64,000 nucleotides of DNA. It comes from Muscardinus avellanarius (Eukaryota > Chordata > Mammalia > Rodentia > Gliridae). Positions within the stretch are counted from its first letter, which is position 1. The number at the start of each line of letters is the position of its first letter. Shown in pieces: positions 22,010-33,824 of this stretch. A program made the translations under genes and the position numbers. The notes under the pieces were generated by a model that was given only the letters and a program-made list of their open reading frames with translations, ran no database searches and was not told the origin of the DNA. The stretch is from positions 25,524,826 to 25,588,825 of the forward strand of contig OY726561.1 in assembly GCA_963383645.1 (NCBI GenBank), in the 5' to 3' direction.

Positions 22010-22760
22010 CAGAAAACTCAAGAAACTCAGCACTAAGAAAAACAAATAACCCAATCAAAAAAGGGCAAATGAATTAAATAAATACTTCACAAAAGAAGAA
22101 ATTCAGATGGCCAATAAATGCATGAAAAAATGTTCAACATCATTAGCAATTAGAGAGATACAAAGCAAAACTACCCTGAGAGTTCTCCTAACTCCAAATA
22201 GAATAGCAATCATTCAAAACACAAACAACAAATGCTGGTGAGGATGTGAAGAAGTGGGAACTCTAATACATTTTTGGTGGGATTGCAAAGTAGTGCAACC
22301 ACTTTGGAAAACAGCATGGAGGATCCTCAGAAGAATGAGAATGAACTCACCATTTGATCCAGCAATACCATTTCTGGCTATCTACCCAAAGGAATGGAAA
22401 CCAAACTATCAAACTAATGCATGCGTATCTATGTTCATAGCTGTGTAATCACTATTGTTGAACTATGGAACCAGCCAAGATGTCCATCAACAGATGAATG
22501 GATTACAAAACTATGGGATATGTACACAATGGACTTTTACTCAGCAATACAGAAGAACACAATTACATTATATACAGGGAAATGGATGGAACTGGAATAT
22601 ATATACTAAGTGAGATTAGTCAGTCACAAAAATAAAAATTGGATGCTTTCTCTAATATGCAAAAGTTAGAAAAAAATGGATAACAAGAGGAACTCTACAT
22701 AAAGAAGGGGTTGACAAGAAAAAAAGCAATTATTAAGAAATTTGAGAATTAGGAGAAGCT
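22010..22760 (+). mobile_element. 5'-truncated L1, ORF2 C-terminal part
   Basis: Sense ORF2: AACCCAATCAAAAAAGGGCAAATG, then ACTTCACAAAAGAAGAAATTC, then a readable C-terminal peptide at 22254-22448 with PLWKTAWRIL and DPAIPFLAIYPKEW. Frames are broken. The usual 3' terminal sequence is missing, so the 3' end is deleted or diverged near 22760. Confidence 0.75.
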
Positions 22761-22789
22761 ATGCTATAGAAATTTATATACAATGTTTT

Positions 22790-24224
22790 TGTTTTAAAAA
22801 TAACATAGTTAGATTTTCTTTAAAATAGATTGTTTTCTATGCTGGAATAAAATACATGTTCCAAAATAGCAGAGAAACTTGGGAGAATATTGAATTTATA
22901 TGAGAAGGGCTTGTAATGTTGAAATTATGTCATTGAAATAGAAAAATCAATTGAAAGTTAAATATTTTATAATTAGAGTTTGTGTTGGGCATGGAAGTAA
23001 AGACTTTTGGTTGAAAGGTGGGCATGCATGTATAAGGCTTAGAAGAGAAGGCAGAGATTAATGTTATGATTTTTGATTTATCAGCTCATGGGAATATATC
23101 TGGAAAAGTAGTAACAGTTTTATTAATATAAATGGTAAAATAGTCCTAAAATTTGGAAAATAAAATTATCTCAAGAAGTAGGCTCAAAATAAATTATATA
23201 AAGTGATACACAAAGAATACAATTATAAAACAGAGTTATATTAATAGTTCTGCAATTTATAAAATAAATTACTAATGATTATCAATATTTAGTTTTCTTC
23301 TTCCTTGGGCACAAAATAAATTTACATTTTCTGCACTTGGGAGTCTAGTAATGGTTCACAGATTTGGTTTGATTAATTAAACTTGAGTCAAAAAGGCATG
23401 TTACTTCAGATTGATAGTCAGCAATTACCTAAATACCTATCTACTAACACTGTAATGGTAATCACAAAAGATTTTGTGGAGATGAAGCATCAAAAGGTGG
23501 GTCTACCATTTTACCCAGATGATGCAATATCTATTCTTTATACCTTAATGAACATTATCATTAACATCAGAGCAAATCTTAGATATGAAAATCACTTAAT
23601 GTTCATTAGAGAATCAATGGCAATTGTATCAAGGAAATTTAGGTGAATTTTCAAAGTAAGTCAAACTGCATTGCATCCAATGCAGTGGTTACAGGTGTGA
23701 TATAGTGGACAGGTGTGATGATATATTTGATTTGCTGATTTATAAACTCTGGAAGAGTAGAAGAGAACCTGGAATGGACATATAGAAAACTACAAAATCA
23801 AGAAGAATACAGTTTGGCATAAGTCAATGAACAGAAGACTTCAGGAATGTGCATGCTCAAAGAAGGGAGCCAAATAAAATAGAAATGAACATGATCAGTA
23901 TAGCTATTTTCCACAAGAGGCAAGAAAAGAGGAGCTAATATTTTGGATAAGAGAACAAAGAATAGAAGTGAATAAGTAGACTATAATTTAGATGAAGGGG
24001 GCTTTATTTCTAAATAAGATACTATTTTGGGGGATGCATTATGTTTTGAGAGGTTCTCATATATTTTAAGCAGTGATGTTGACCAGTGTGTATCCACTAA
24101 ACTTTTGTCCTACAATCATGCAAATTTTAAAATAAATTAAAGAAATAACTTTATTAGGTCTTTATTTGATCAATATTTTAGAGTAATTTTTTACTAAAAT
24201 TACAATTTATAGTCTATTTGCAAT
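22790..24224. other. No gene seen
   Basis: AT-rich. An 87-aa frame at 23383-23646 (plus) is the longest. It resembles no family I know and has no supporting context. Confidence 0.35.
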
Positions 24225-24830
24225 AGTATTTTATTGCTATGTACCAAATTAGCACAAGAACATGGCTTAAAACAATACAAACTTATTAACACCCAATATT
24301 AATTGGTCAGGAAATTGTCACAGTATGTTTTTGTTCTTGGCCAATGGTCTGAAATTGAGATATTATTTCATTTGAAGATTAAATTTCCTTTTCTAACCAA
24401 TTTACACTGTTAGATTTCAAATATTTTTGGTTGTATGACAACCAAATAAATTTTTGATGAGAAATTATTTTTTCACTTTCTGTTGGTCAGAGATAGTAAT
24501 CTTTGAAATTAAAGTCTGTCTGCTCTTTCCTGTCCTCTGCAAACCATAAAAGTTGTTTCATTAAAGTCAGAGAGAAAGAGAGAGAGAATGTTTTTGTTAG
24601 ACTTCCTCTTATGACTTCTAGACCCACTTAAAGAGCTCATGTAGTACTAATCCACTCATATTTAATACTTCATTTGACATATTCAAGGTCAACTCATTAA
24701 TAACTTTAATTATACTTGCAAAATCACCTTTGCCAGTAACATAATGCAATCATTATAGTAATTGCCCATCAAATTTATAGGTTTTGAGTATACTGAACAC
24801 AAGGGAGTATATATGGCAGGAACACCAAAC
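24225..24830 (-). mobile_element. MaLR-like LTR remnant, antisense, near full length
   Basis: GGCTTAAAACAATACAAACTTA, then an AGAGAAAGAGAGAGAGAATG run, ACTTCCTCTTATGACTTC, CAAGGTCAACTCATTAATAA and TTTATAGGTTTTGAGTA keep the order of a reversed MLT1-type LTR over about 600 bp. It is ancient and diverged. Confidence 0.6.
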
Positions 24831-24854
24831 TGAAAAAATTTGAGGCCATTAAAA

Positions 24855-24855
<1 letters not shown>

Positions 24856-24893
<38 letters not shown>
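24856..24893. repeat. (TA)n microsatellite
   Basis: An uninterrupted AT dinucleotide run directly after the LTR remnant. Confidence 0.95.
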
Positions 24894-24897
<4 letters not shown>

Positions 24898-25345
24898 TAT
24901 ATAAGGCATACTGCTAGTCAATATACTTAACACAAAATTTACTGAATTTAGATGAAAATTATTAAAGAATCATATCTCCTTCTCAACCTCATTGTATTTT
25001 CTGATATTATTTGATAGTTTTCTTTCAAATATTTTCTGCAGTGAACTCAAAATCTTGAAATAGATAAAAATTCTTTGAACATTAATATAAAAGAAAGAGT
25101 ATGCATAAATAAACACAAGCATGGGAGAAGCAGAAGTTTTCTTTTTACATAAAGAAATTATTCAGTATCATGTACATTTCTATGAATAACATACAAAATA
25201 TTTTTATTGAATTTATCAACTAATTAAAAGGCAAACCAAATTGTGATTTTGCAAGTTAAAGATTAACAATGCAAGTAAAATTTTTAAAAATACTCTGAAG
25301 TACTTAAATAAAAGTTAAACTTTTAATTAAAAAAATGTGGAACCC

Positions 25346-25490
25346 TAGCTGGGCGTAGTGGCACACACTTTTAATTCCATCTCTTGGGAAGCAGAGATAG
25401 GAGGATCGCACAGGTTCAAAGCCAGCCTCAGCTACTTGGTGAGGCTCTCAGCAACTTAGTAAGACCCTGTTTCCAAATAAAGCATAAATC
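25346..25490 (+). mobile_element. B1-like left half of the dimeric SINE
   Basis: CTAGCTGGGCGTAGTGGCAC through AGACCCTGTTTCCAAATAAA. The ID-like half is absent or lost. Confidence 0.8.
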
Positions 25491-25919
25491 AGAAATAAAT
25501 AACTAAGAATGCCTTTAGAAGAAGAAAAGTGAATCATGACTGGCAAGGGGATATAATATAAACAAAAACATTGACCAACTTTTTATCTAACTTATATTAA
25601 TTAAAATATCAGAATGCATGTGGAAAAAGATTCATGAATTTGTCATATTAGTAAGAAAAGAACCATCACACTAAATCGGTTGAATTATTAATATAGGTTA
25701 CAGCATAACCAATAAAAACATCTGAAATGCTGAATAGTTTGGTTATTTAATAACTGAAATCTAGACTCCATGTGTACTTAAATAGAACGGAGGGACTAGA
25801 GCTCAATTTATATACTGCAGCAGTAAAAATTAAGGTGCTTTGAATGAAAAGTTAAACTTAGCATGGATTGTTCACTTAGACAAGTTAATCATGTTTTCCC
25901 GAAGGGCCCAGAGAATGAA

Positions 25920-26250
25920 CTAATAATATCCAAAATGATTATCTTCTCCCCAGTAAAGTGGTAAATCCTGTGGCAAGAAGAGCTCCACTGAGCTCAGGAA
26001 ATTATACCCTATGTTCATATGCAGGACCCTCTTCACACATATTGCCTTATTTTTTATTAGTGGCAATAGTATTGTAGTGTGACATAAGCCAACAATAGTA
26101 CCTGATTTAATCTTTACACTGGGCATGGTTAGTACAGTCCATATCAATTTATCAGCCGTAATCAAAGTGGTTTGTGTTTTTGAAACATAATAATTGTTCA
26201 AATCTGGCCCTGGAACAAGAAAGATGAATTTGATGGCTTTGTTAATGTGT
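25920..26250 (-). pseudogene. dUTPase-like retroviral remnant (ERVL-type?)
   Basis: The minus-strand frame (25920-26306, 128 aa) keeps the spacing of a trimeric dUTPase core. It has GPDL (motif 1, normally AGxDL), then T-x8-GT and VGL as in the family's TG...PGT.GL segment, then KAICV and a decayed motif 3 ending in Y. Motifs 4 and 5 are not recognisable. ERVL elements carry a dUTPase in pol, so an old ERVL fragment is the likeliest source. A cellular DUT retrocopy or chance are alternatives. It has no catalytic integrity and no other pol domain is seen nearby. Confidence 0.4.
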
Positions 26251-28150
26251 TGATTTAACTCAACTGAATTACACATTCGATAATTTCCTCTGTTTACATG
26301 ACTCATTAGGTCACTTGAAAGGGAGCTATTGACATTTCTTAGAACCCACCACTCCTAGTGTTGACTCATCTCATTGGCCATAATTGGTAGCTGAGTCTTC
26401 AGTTGCTATCTCTTCTCCCTGGATCTTCATTTATTTGTTCTGAATCTTGATCCATGTGTAGGAAATGTATTTTGAAATTCATGACAAAGGACTCTGGTTT
26501 CTATAAGACATCCCCCTCACTAAGGTTAGAAGTAACAAGAAGAACCATGAGTCCAGGCTGCTCTCTAGTCTTCTTTTTAACTTCTCTTTCTGCTTGTCTG
26601 CCTATGGAATCTGGCTTCCGGTATGAGACGCAAATGACTAGTCACTTTCCACAATTTTATAAACTTTTTCTACATTAAATAATCCTCTAGCTCTGCTCCT
26701 CTAATTAAATATTGATGAAAGTAAAAGTAAATCAAGTAATTTTCTTAATACATACTGCATTGGAAAAATATATAAAAACACATCTAGGTGGGAAGCAAAA
26801 GCTTGATTTCTCCAGCTTCGCTAAGTTAGAGAATCAAGGACCTCTAACTTAATTCCTGAGTGTGATCCAAAACATGGACTCCAAGACCTCTAGGAAAACA
26901 AAGGAGATTGAGTTTCCTTGAAGACAAATCTTAGAAATGGAATTAGTATGTATGTATCATAAAATTATTTAATGAAAATTATAAGCAGTTGTATAAAACA
27001 AGATAATGATTTATAACTTTCCTCAAAGAGATCTATGATCATTTTCCAATGTAGCTTAATGTGAAAAAAAGATAAATATCCAGGGTTTTCATATATTTCT
27101 TACTGCATGTACTCTGAATTGGCATAAGTTTTTGATAAATCCAAAGAGCCACTATGATCCACTCCTCAGAGTGGGGTCTTAGGGGTTCAGCTGAGTAATG
27201 AATGTTGGCTTGAATCCATTTACAAATTGGCACTCAGAAAAACCATTCTTAAGTTGATTCCCCCAGTCCTTGAGGAATTGTTAAAATATGCATTCCATAA
27301 CTGGCAGAAATTTCACATTGGTTACTTGGCCTATGGGAGTCAAGGCTGTTATAGAACAAAGGAAAAGCAGAGGCTTCTGATCCAGTTTTATAAAAAGAAA
27401 AAAATCCATAATTTGTTATGCAATCCTACCTGTCAGGTGGTATTCTGAAATATCAGTGGCAAATAATTAACAGAAATTTTTATAAACTTAATTAAGAATT
27501 GCCTTCAATTACATATTTTGGTTCAGATGTGGTTCATATACTGGAGCAGATAGTATGAAGTTCAGTAACTGGTTTAAAGCTATTAATATGAAAAATACTT
27601 GGATTTATGAATTAATAAAGATGATCAAAAAGTTTGTTTTTAGATGATATGAGATAGTTCACTAAAAATCTCAATTTTTATCATCCTTTAGAACATAGTT
27701 TTTTTTTTTACCATGTTGATAATATCATGGAAATTGGATCTACTGAACAAAGTATAGAAAATGACCCCTAGAGTATATTGGTAGGGTGCTTATAAGCCAA
27801 ATGGCAAAAACCCATGATGTTTCAGAAGGGATGATTTTTGTGTATGATGCTAACCAGATTTTTTCTTAAGTAAAGCCTGTATAACTGAGTGACAATCTCT
27901 AACAAAAAATTGCAAGCTCTCGTTAGGATACTATTTCCTAAGAAGACAAGTTGGATCTCTGATAACAGTTATAGTATATTAAATTCCTTTGATAAACTGT
28001 GGAAGGAGAATTAAGGCAATAATTTATCTTACCTAAAAATAGTTATTCAGATTAGATATATTTTCACCTGTTCCAAATTCTTCTTTCAGAATTATTTTAA
28101 TTGGATATACTCAATACCTTACTTAATACTATTATGTTCACACACCTGAA
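26251..28150. other. No gene seen
   Basis: Mixed-composition DNA. Frames at 26454-26678 and 27227-27448 are short and unrecognised. I cannot assign any repeat with confidence. Confidence 0.35.
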
Positions 28151-28164
28151 GAAAAAAACATTTT

Positions 28165-28717
28165 TAATGTGGATCATATTAAGATTGGCATACATTCAGA
28201 TATTGCTTGGTGCCCTCCTCCCTCCACTTTCCCTTCCCCCCTTCCAAAAATGAGAGTCCAGTTTAACCATGCTACAGTCATACTTTTACACATATTTGAA
28301 TGTAGCTCTTCCAGTAATTAACCTCAGTCTTCTTCATCTCCTACCCTTCCATTTCAGCTTTGCTGAGGTTTCTCCTCCATTATCAGGAGTCCTTCTGGTA
28401 TTCCTAAGAGTCCCTAGTTTGGGCATATTAGAGAAAACATATGTCCCTTCCTTTTCTGTGCTTGACTGTTCCCACTTAGCATAATTTTCTTCGGGTCTTT
28501 CCATCTTCTTGCAAATGACATGATTTTGTTCTTTTTTATAGGTGAGTAGAATTCCATTGTGTGTATTTCCCATAATTTTGCAATCCATTCATTTGTTGAT
28601 GAAGACCTAGGTTGGTTCCATATTTTGGCTATTGTGAACTGTGCTGCTATGAACATGGGTATCCATATGTTACTGCAGTTCTTTAATTTAAATCCCTTTG
28701 GAAAGATACCCAGGAGT
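28165..28717 (-). mobile_element. 5'-truncated L1 with 14-bp TSD, alternative 3'UTR type
   Basis: Antisense L1: ATGTGGATCATATTAAGATT, GCTTGGTGCCCTCC and a C-rich 3'UTR, then reversed ORF2 C-terminus. The minus frame 28414-28728 encodes KIWNQPRSSSTNEWIAKLWE-type ORF2 text. GAAAAAAACATTTT flanks it at 28151-28164 and 28718-28731. Its 3'UTR differs from that of the L1s ending in ..GTGCACCAATAAA. Confidence 0.8.
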
Positions 28718-28731
28718 GAAAAAAACATTTT

Positions 28732-30453
28732 AAACTAAAGAAGCAGGACACTATGCTTATCATAATGGAGTTTATTGGTCCTATCATGAAGGAAATGTGC
28801 TAAGAGGATGATGGAATTACTAGTAAAGACTTTGATGGTTGGGTGACAACTTCTCATGTTAAAATGATTACTATGTAGCTGGGAAAACCTACAAGGAACA
28901 TCAGAAAAAGTGTAAAAGTTTTAAATTTTTGTTTAGCTCTATCCTTAATTGATTACATAACACCACACAATTTTGTATAAATTTTCATATTTTTAAAAAT
29001 AGGAGATTGGAGCATAGAGCCTAGGAACATAATAAGTAGCCAAAAAGTTCCATAAAGATCATGTCGTTAAAAGGTCAAAATAATTCCTAAAAAACATAAT
29101 TTTTTAAAATAATGACTCTTATTTAAACATTTGAAAAAGTTTTGTGGATGTTAGTTGATTTTTTTACAGTTATTAGTAGCTCAGATAAGCATAATTAATA
29201 TTATAAGCCTATCTATTTTATAATCATTACTTGATATCTTTAATTTTTAGCATTAAATAATTTTAATGTTTTATACTTATTTAAATATATTTATTTTTGT
29301 TTATAGTGATCTACTTCACATAAATTAGTTGAAAGCTTTGAAAATTTTTATTGTACTGTACTTTAAAAGGATTAGTGATTAACATGAATAATATTTAGAA
29401 TGATGTCTGGTTCTAGTGAATCAAGAAAAGTTTATTTATATGTGATTAAAATATCATAGTCCTCTTATATTTGGGGTATATAAATAAAAATCAGAGTTGA
29501 ATAATTATGATGGCAGAAGAAACAGCTGCTGAACATTCCAAAGTGAGCAGAAAGCTAATAAAAGTGTCAGGCTTTAGAAGCTTATGTTGGTATGGGATTT
29601 CCACGTTCTTAGGACAAACTACTAAAAAAATCATGATGTATTAGAGAAATGTATCAATGTTGAAGCTGGAATATAAATTGCTATAATATAATCAAAGGAA
29701 TTGCTGTTATCATTATAAATCCTATATTATTGAATTTTAATTACTACTTCTTTTAAAAATACTCAGTGCCAACGTGCTGTCAAATCAGATCAACCTTATC
29801 ATTGTGGTTGTGAAAATCATGTAGTTCATCTACCTTTGGTTTTATAGATTAACCTCAAAGGAATCTATGAAGTACTTATTTTCCATCAAAATGCTTTCCA
29901 CTTAATAGAGTTTTATAATTAAATCAGGTATGCTAGTTTTTAAAAATATAGAATGAATATAATATTTTTCTTCCTTTCACAGTTTAGATGCCACTAAAGA
30001 GGATGACTGTAATTTAGTATGACAGACTTTTAAATAGACATAATCCTATTATCTCCTTGGTGAGAATTTTATCAAGGCAGTTGTTTAAAATTTAAGAAAC
30101 AAATACATATAGGTATGGTTTTATCAAAAGATTGATAGTAGAAAAAATCTCATAAGCTTGTTGGCTTTATTCAAGCGAAATTTTTAATTGTGAAAATATT
30201 GTGATCTGCATACGGATCTGAAGGCTTTTTTCTCCATGTTTTCCAAATTATAGTGAGTAAAATAAAGAAAAGTAATTATATTTTGTTCTGAAGTTTGGAT
30301 ATATTCTTTGTAATCTCTTCCATTTAACTCCATACCTAGTGGGCCCTAAAACAGATAAGCTCAAATGGCGTGGCAGAACACTACTGAAAGCACAAATAAT
30401 TTTAAAACATTTATTTTGTAGAAAAATGTGTGAGCTAAAAATAAATGAGAATA
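28732..30453. other. AT-rich sequence, no gene seen
   Basis: No exon, LTR or SINE signal that I can support. Confidence 0.4.
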
Positions 30454-30657
30454 AGCCAGGTGTGGTGGTGCATGCTTGTAATCCTTGCGCTTGGGAGGCT
30501 GAGACAAGAGAATTGCACAAGTTTGAAGCCAGCCTTAGCTACTTAGTGAGATTCTCAGCAACTTAGTGAGACCCTGTTTCCAAATAAAATATAAAAATAG
30601 GTCTGTGAATATAGCCTAGAGGTAGAAAGCCTCTGGGTTCCATGCCCAGTACCACAA
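30454..30657 (+). mobile_element. B1-dID-type SINE, intermediate subfamily
   Basis: AAGCCAGGTGTGGTGGTGCA; TACTTAGTGAGATTCTCAGC; GACCCTGTTTCCAAATAAAA; ID half TCTGTGAATATAGCCTAGAG; ends CCCAGTACCACA directly into (AT)n (30658-30677). Confidence 0.85.
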
Positions 30658-30736
30658 TATATATATATATATATATAATTTTTTTCTCATATATATATAT
30701 ATTTTTTTCTCTCATACACACATATATATGAGAATA

Positions 30737-30905
30737 GTGGGGTGTGGTGACTATCTGTAATCCTAGTACTTGGGAGGCTGAGACAGAAGAATGTCCAATT
30801 GGAGATCCACATATTGTATATAATATCATAGAAAGACTCAGTTTCAAAATAATAGAACAATAAATCTAGTTATGTAATTCAAAGGAAGAATTCATTCCCC
30901 CAGTG
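30737..30905 (+). mobile_element. Degenerate B1-dID-like SINE
   Basis: GTGGGGTGTGGTGACTATCT, GTACTTGGGAGGCTGAGAC and CTCAGTTTCAAAATAA keep the B1 half. The ID half is nearly unrecognisable (CCCCCAGTGCTAC at its end). Confidence 0.6.
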
Positions 30906-30920
30906 CTACACATATATGCG

Positions 30921-30922
<2 letters not shown>

Positions 30923-30963
<41 letters not shown>
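30923..30963. repeat. (CA)n microsatellite
   Basis: An uninterrupted CA run of about 20 units just past a degenerate SINE. Confidence 0.95.
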
Positions 30964-30967
<4 letters not shown>

Positions 30968-30969
30968 GC

Positions 30970-32452
30970 GAATCAGATTTGTTCTCTTGGCCAGATACAC
31001 ATACACGTGTAGATGTCCACAGATACCCCCCCATACATACTTCAAATAAATTCACATTGCATGAGTGTTCTTATGTCTATGAAGGTAAAAAAAAATAATA
31101 GTAAAGGCAGAAAACTGTGATTAAAATTCTTTTTGAAAAACTTGACTTACTATGCATTACTATTTTTACTTAACATTTGAGAAAAAATGGAAGTATTATT
31201 ACAACTTATGCTTCTAACTTTTAGATCAGAAACACTAACATTTTAGTCTCTTGTTTTTTTTTTATCTTCATCTTTGAGAATGTATTTCTGAAGCCTTCAC
31301 ACACATATTATATTGAGTGTCTGAAGGTTCTGACGTAGATATTAAGAACTCTGAAGTGTGGGTTTTTACATATTTGCAAATTAATGACTTAGGCCTGCAA
31401 AAGTTTCAGAAATATTATCAAAAGATTTAACATTACTGGGTTGAAAAATTAGTAGCCCGTTATTCACAGCAATACCAATGGCCAGCATATCAGCATTTAT
31501 GTTGATTCTTCAAACACCTATTTTCACTGGTGAGTGTAAAAAATTATACGATAAAAAACAATACGATACCTGCCCAGGCAGTGAGTTAGATTACAGAAAT
31601 GGAACAAAAAGAAAGTTTACAAAGCTCAGTTTTCTATGTTGGGTAGTGGGTAGGTAGAAAGGAAGCACATTTTACTCTGCACTTCTAGAATGGGTCTCAG
31701 AACTAAACTGACATCCATAGAGTAAAGAAAAGCACACAAATTTTATTTTTTTTTTTATATGGCATAGCATTCCTCTTAAGGAAATAAAGATGCAAATTTA
31801 TGTCAAAATATCTTAGTGTTTTTATATTAGTTTTAACAAATATAGATCATGTAAAAAACTAAGTTATATGAAGAAGCTAACAACATTAAAATTATTTATG
31901 GTACAGAATTCTCTTTGCTATATTTCCATATTAATGACTCTTTTCTCCTGGTACAGAGGAAATTTTTGCATGGGTATTTTTTTCCTCCCATTTTCAGAAA
32001 GGAAGAAAGGGAAGAATCACATGTTTTTTGCCCTGGGCTGTTTTTTGAGTGCCTTTAGCTTACAATAACCCTCTTACCAAAATAGCATATTTCAGGATAC
32101 ATATTCAGTTGCCCTTCACTAGCATAGTAGAGAAAAATACTTTGTCCTCTAAGCTTTTAACAATCCTGCCTTTGCTTCAATGTGGCAGGTGGCAGGAAGT
32201 GGATAGGGAGTCAGATGTTATCTCTGTGATTCAAGGATTTTTACTATATAGACATCTGTGGAAAAAATAGATCAGAAGTAAAGCACTTAGTGTCTTTGCT
32301 TATAAGTCATATAGGAAAACAGATCCATGTATAATTGTCTCCTAGTGATGATATAATTTTGTAAACCCCATGAATATAGTATTAGGGAAAAGTCAAGTCA
32401 GAAGAAGAAAATCAAGGCAGTATTTTTGTTTAGTTAAAAAAGCAAATGTATA
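30970..32452. other. No gene seen
   Basis: AT-rich, with no recognisable repeat or exon. Confidence 0.4.
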
Positions 32453-32690
32453 GCCGGGCATTGTGGAGCATGCTTGTAATCCCCATGCTTGGGAGGCTGA
32501 GACAGGTGGATCACATAGGTTCAAAGCCAGCCTCAGCTACTTAGTGAGGCTCTCAGCAACTTAGTGAGACCCTGTTTCCAAATAAAATATAAAATAGGTC
32601 TGGGAGTATAGCCCGGAGGTAGAAAGCCTCTGGCTTCCTCCCCTAGTATCACCAAGAAAAAAAAAAGAAAAAAAAAAAGCAACTGCATAG
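32453..32690 (+). mobile_element. B1-dID-type SINE, intermediate subfamily
   Basis: AGCCGGGCATTGTGGAGCAT; CTACTTAGTGAGGCTCTCAG; GACCCTGTTTCCAAATAAAA; ID half GTCTGGGAGTATAGCCCGGA; long A tail. It combines the older ACTTAGTGAGG segment with the younger ID half, so it bridges the two subfamilies. Confidence 0.88.
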
Positions 32691-32837
32691 AAACTGATTG
32701 TTGAGCCAAGAGTAATGGTGCATTCTTATAATCCCAGCATTTAGAAGGCAGGAGACTGAAATGTGTGGTTCAAGTACAGTCTCAGCTACTTAGTGAGGCT
32801 CTTTGAAACTCAGTGAGACCCTGTTTCAGAAATAAAA

Positions 32838-32844
32838 AGACTAA
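32838..32844 (+). repeat. Inner target-site duplication of composite element, left copy
   Basis: AGACTAA ends the SINE B1 half and recurs at 34199-34205, where the SINE linker resumes. Adjacent A residues on the left may extend it. Confidence 0.75.
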
Positions 32845-33100
32845 GATGGCAGCCACCAAAAAGGACATGCATTCCTTGGAGAAGCCCTGGACATCAGATT
32901 TTGGTAAGACCACTTCAGGCGCACATACTGGGGAACTCTTAACAACATACCTTGTAAAAAAATAATCTGGGTGTGGTGGAGGGAGCCCAGCAGTTCCGGG
33001 TAGGAAGCCCAGCCATGAATCCAGGGGAACTCAGTGCTCCTGGCCACCACACAACTCTATGCTGTGCTGGACAAGTGCCAGGGCCAGCAAAGTCTGTATT

Positions 33101-33800
33101 GGAGGCTGCCATGAGGCAAGACCAGTACTGGGCTCTCCGAGGCCAGGATGGGAGCCTGCCGAGGGGTGAGTCAGGTGCCAGAGCTAGCAAGGCCAGGACT
33201 GGAGCCTGCTGTGAGGCAAGGCCAGTGCTGGGGCCTCTGAGGCTGGGACGGGAGGTGGCCAAGGGGTGAGGTCAGGGACAGGGCCAGCAAGGCCAGGATA
33301 GGAGTCTGCCATGAGGCAAGGCTGGTGCTGGGGCCTCCAAGGCTGGGACCGGAGCCTGCCAAGGGGTGAAGCCAGTGCTGGGGCCAGCAAGGCTGGGATT
33401 GGAGCCTACTGTGAGGCAACGCCAGTGCTGGGGTCTTCAAGGCCAGATCAGAGCCTGCCAAGGGGGTGAGGCTGGTGCTGGGGCCACCGAGGCCGGGATC
33501 AGAGCCTGCCTTGAGGCTAGGCTGGTGCTGGGGCCTCCGAGGCTGTGACTGGAGCCTGCAGAGGGGTGAGGCCAGTGCTGGGGCCAGTGAGGCCAGGATT
33601 GGAGCCTACCATGAGGCAAAGCCAGTGCTGGGGCCTCTGAGGCTGGGATCGGAGCCTGCCATGCAGCGAGGCCGTTGCTGGAACCAGCGTGTTTGAGATT
33701 AAAGCCTGCCTTAAGGCAAGGCCGATGCTGGGGCCTCCAAGGCCGGGATCAGAGTTTGCCAGGTGGCCAGACCGGTGACAGGGCTTTCAAAAGTGGGATT
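33101..33800 (+). repeat. Minisatellite: 14 x 50-bp units, alternating A/B types
   Basis: Units start at 33101 (GGAGGCTGCC), 33151, 33201, 33251, 33301, 33351, 33401, 33450, 33501 and so on to 33751, at almost exactly 50 bp. Type A has TGAGGCAAGGC and GGCCTCCGAGG. Type B has AGGGGTGAGGC and GGCCAGCAAGG. They strictly alternate over most of the array, giving seven 100-bp dimers. Open frames on both strands across the array are a by-product of repetition. Confidence 0.9.
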
Positions 33801-33824
33801 GGAACCTGCAATGCAGTATACACA

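Noticed and set aside
33101..33800. Open frames of up to 98 aa on both strands across the VNTR
   Set aside because: The 50-bp period shifts frame each unit, and the GC-rich repeat lacks stops. Overlapping frames on both strands are compositional.
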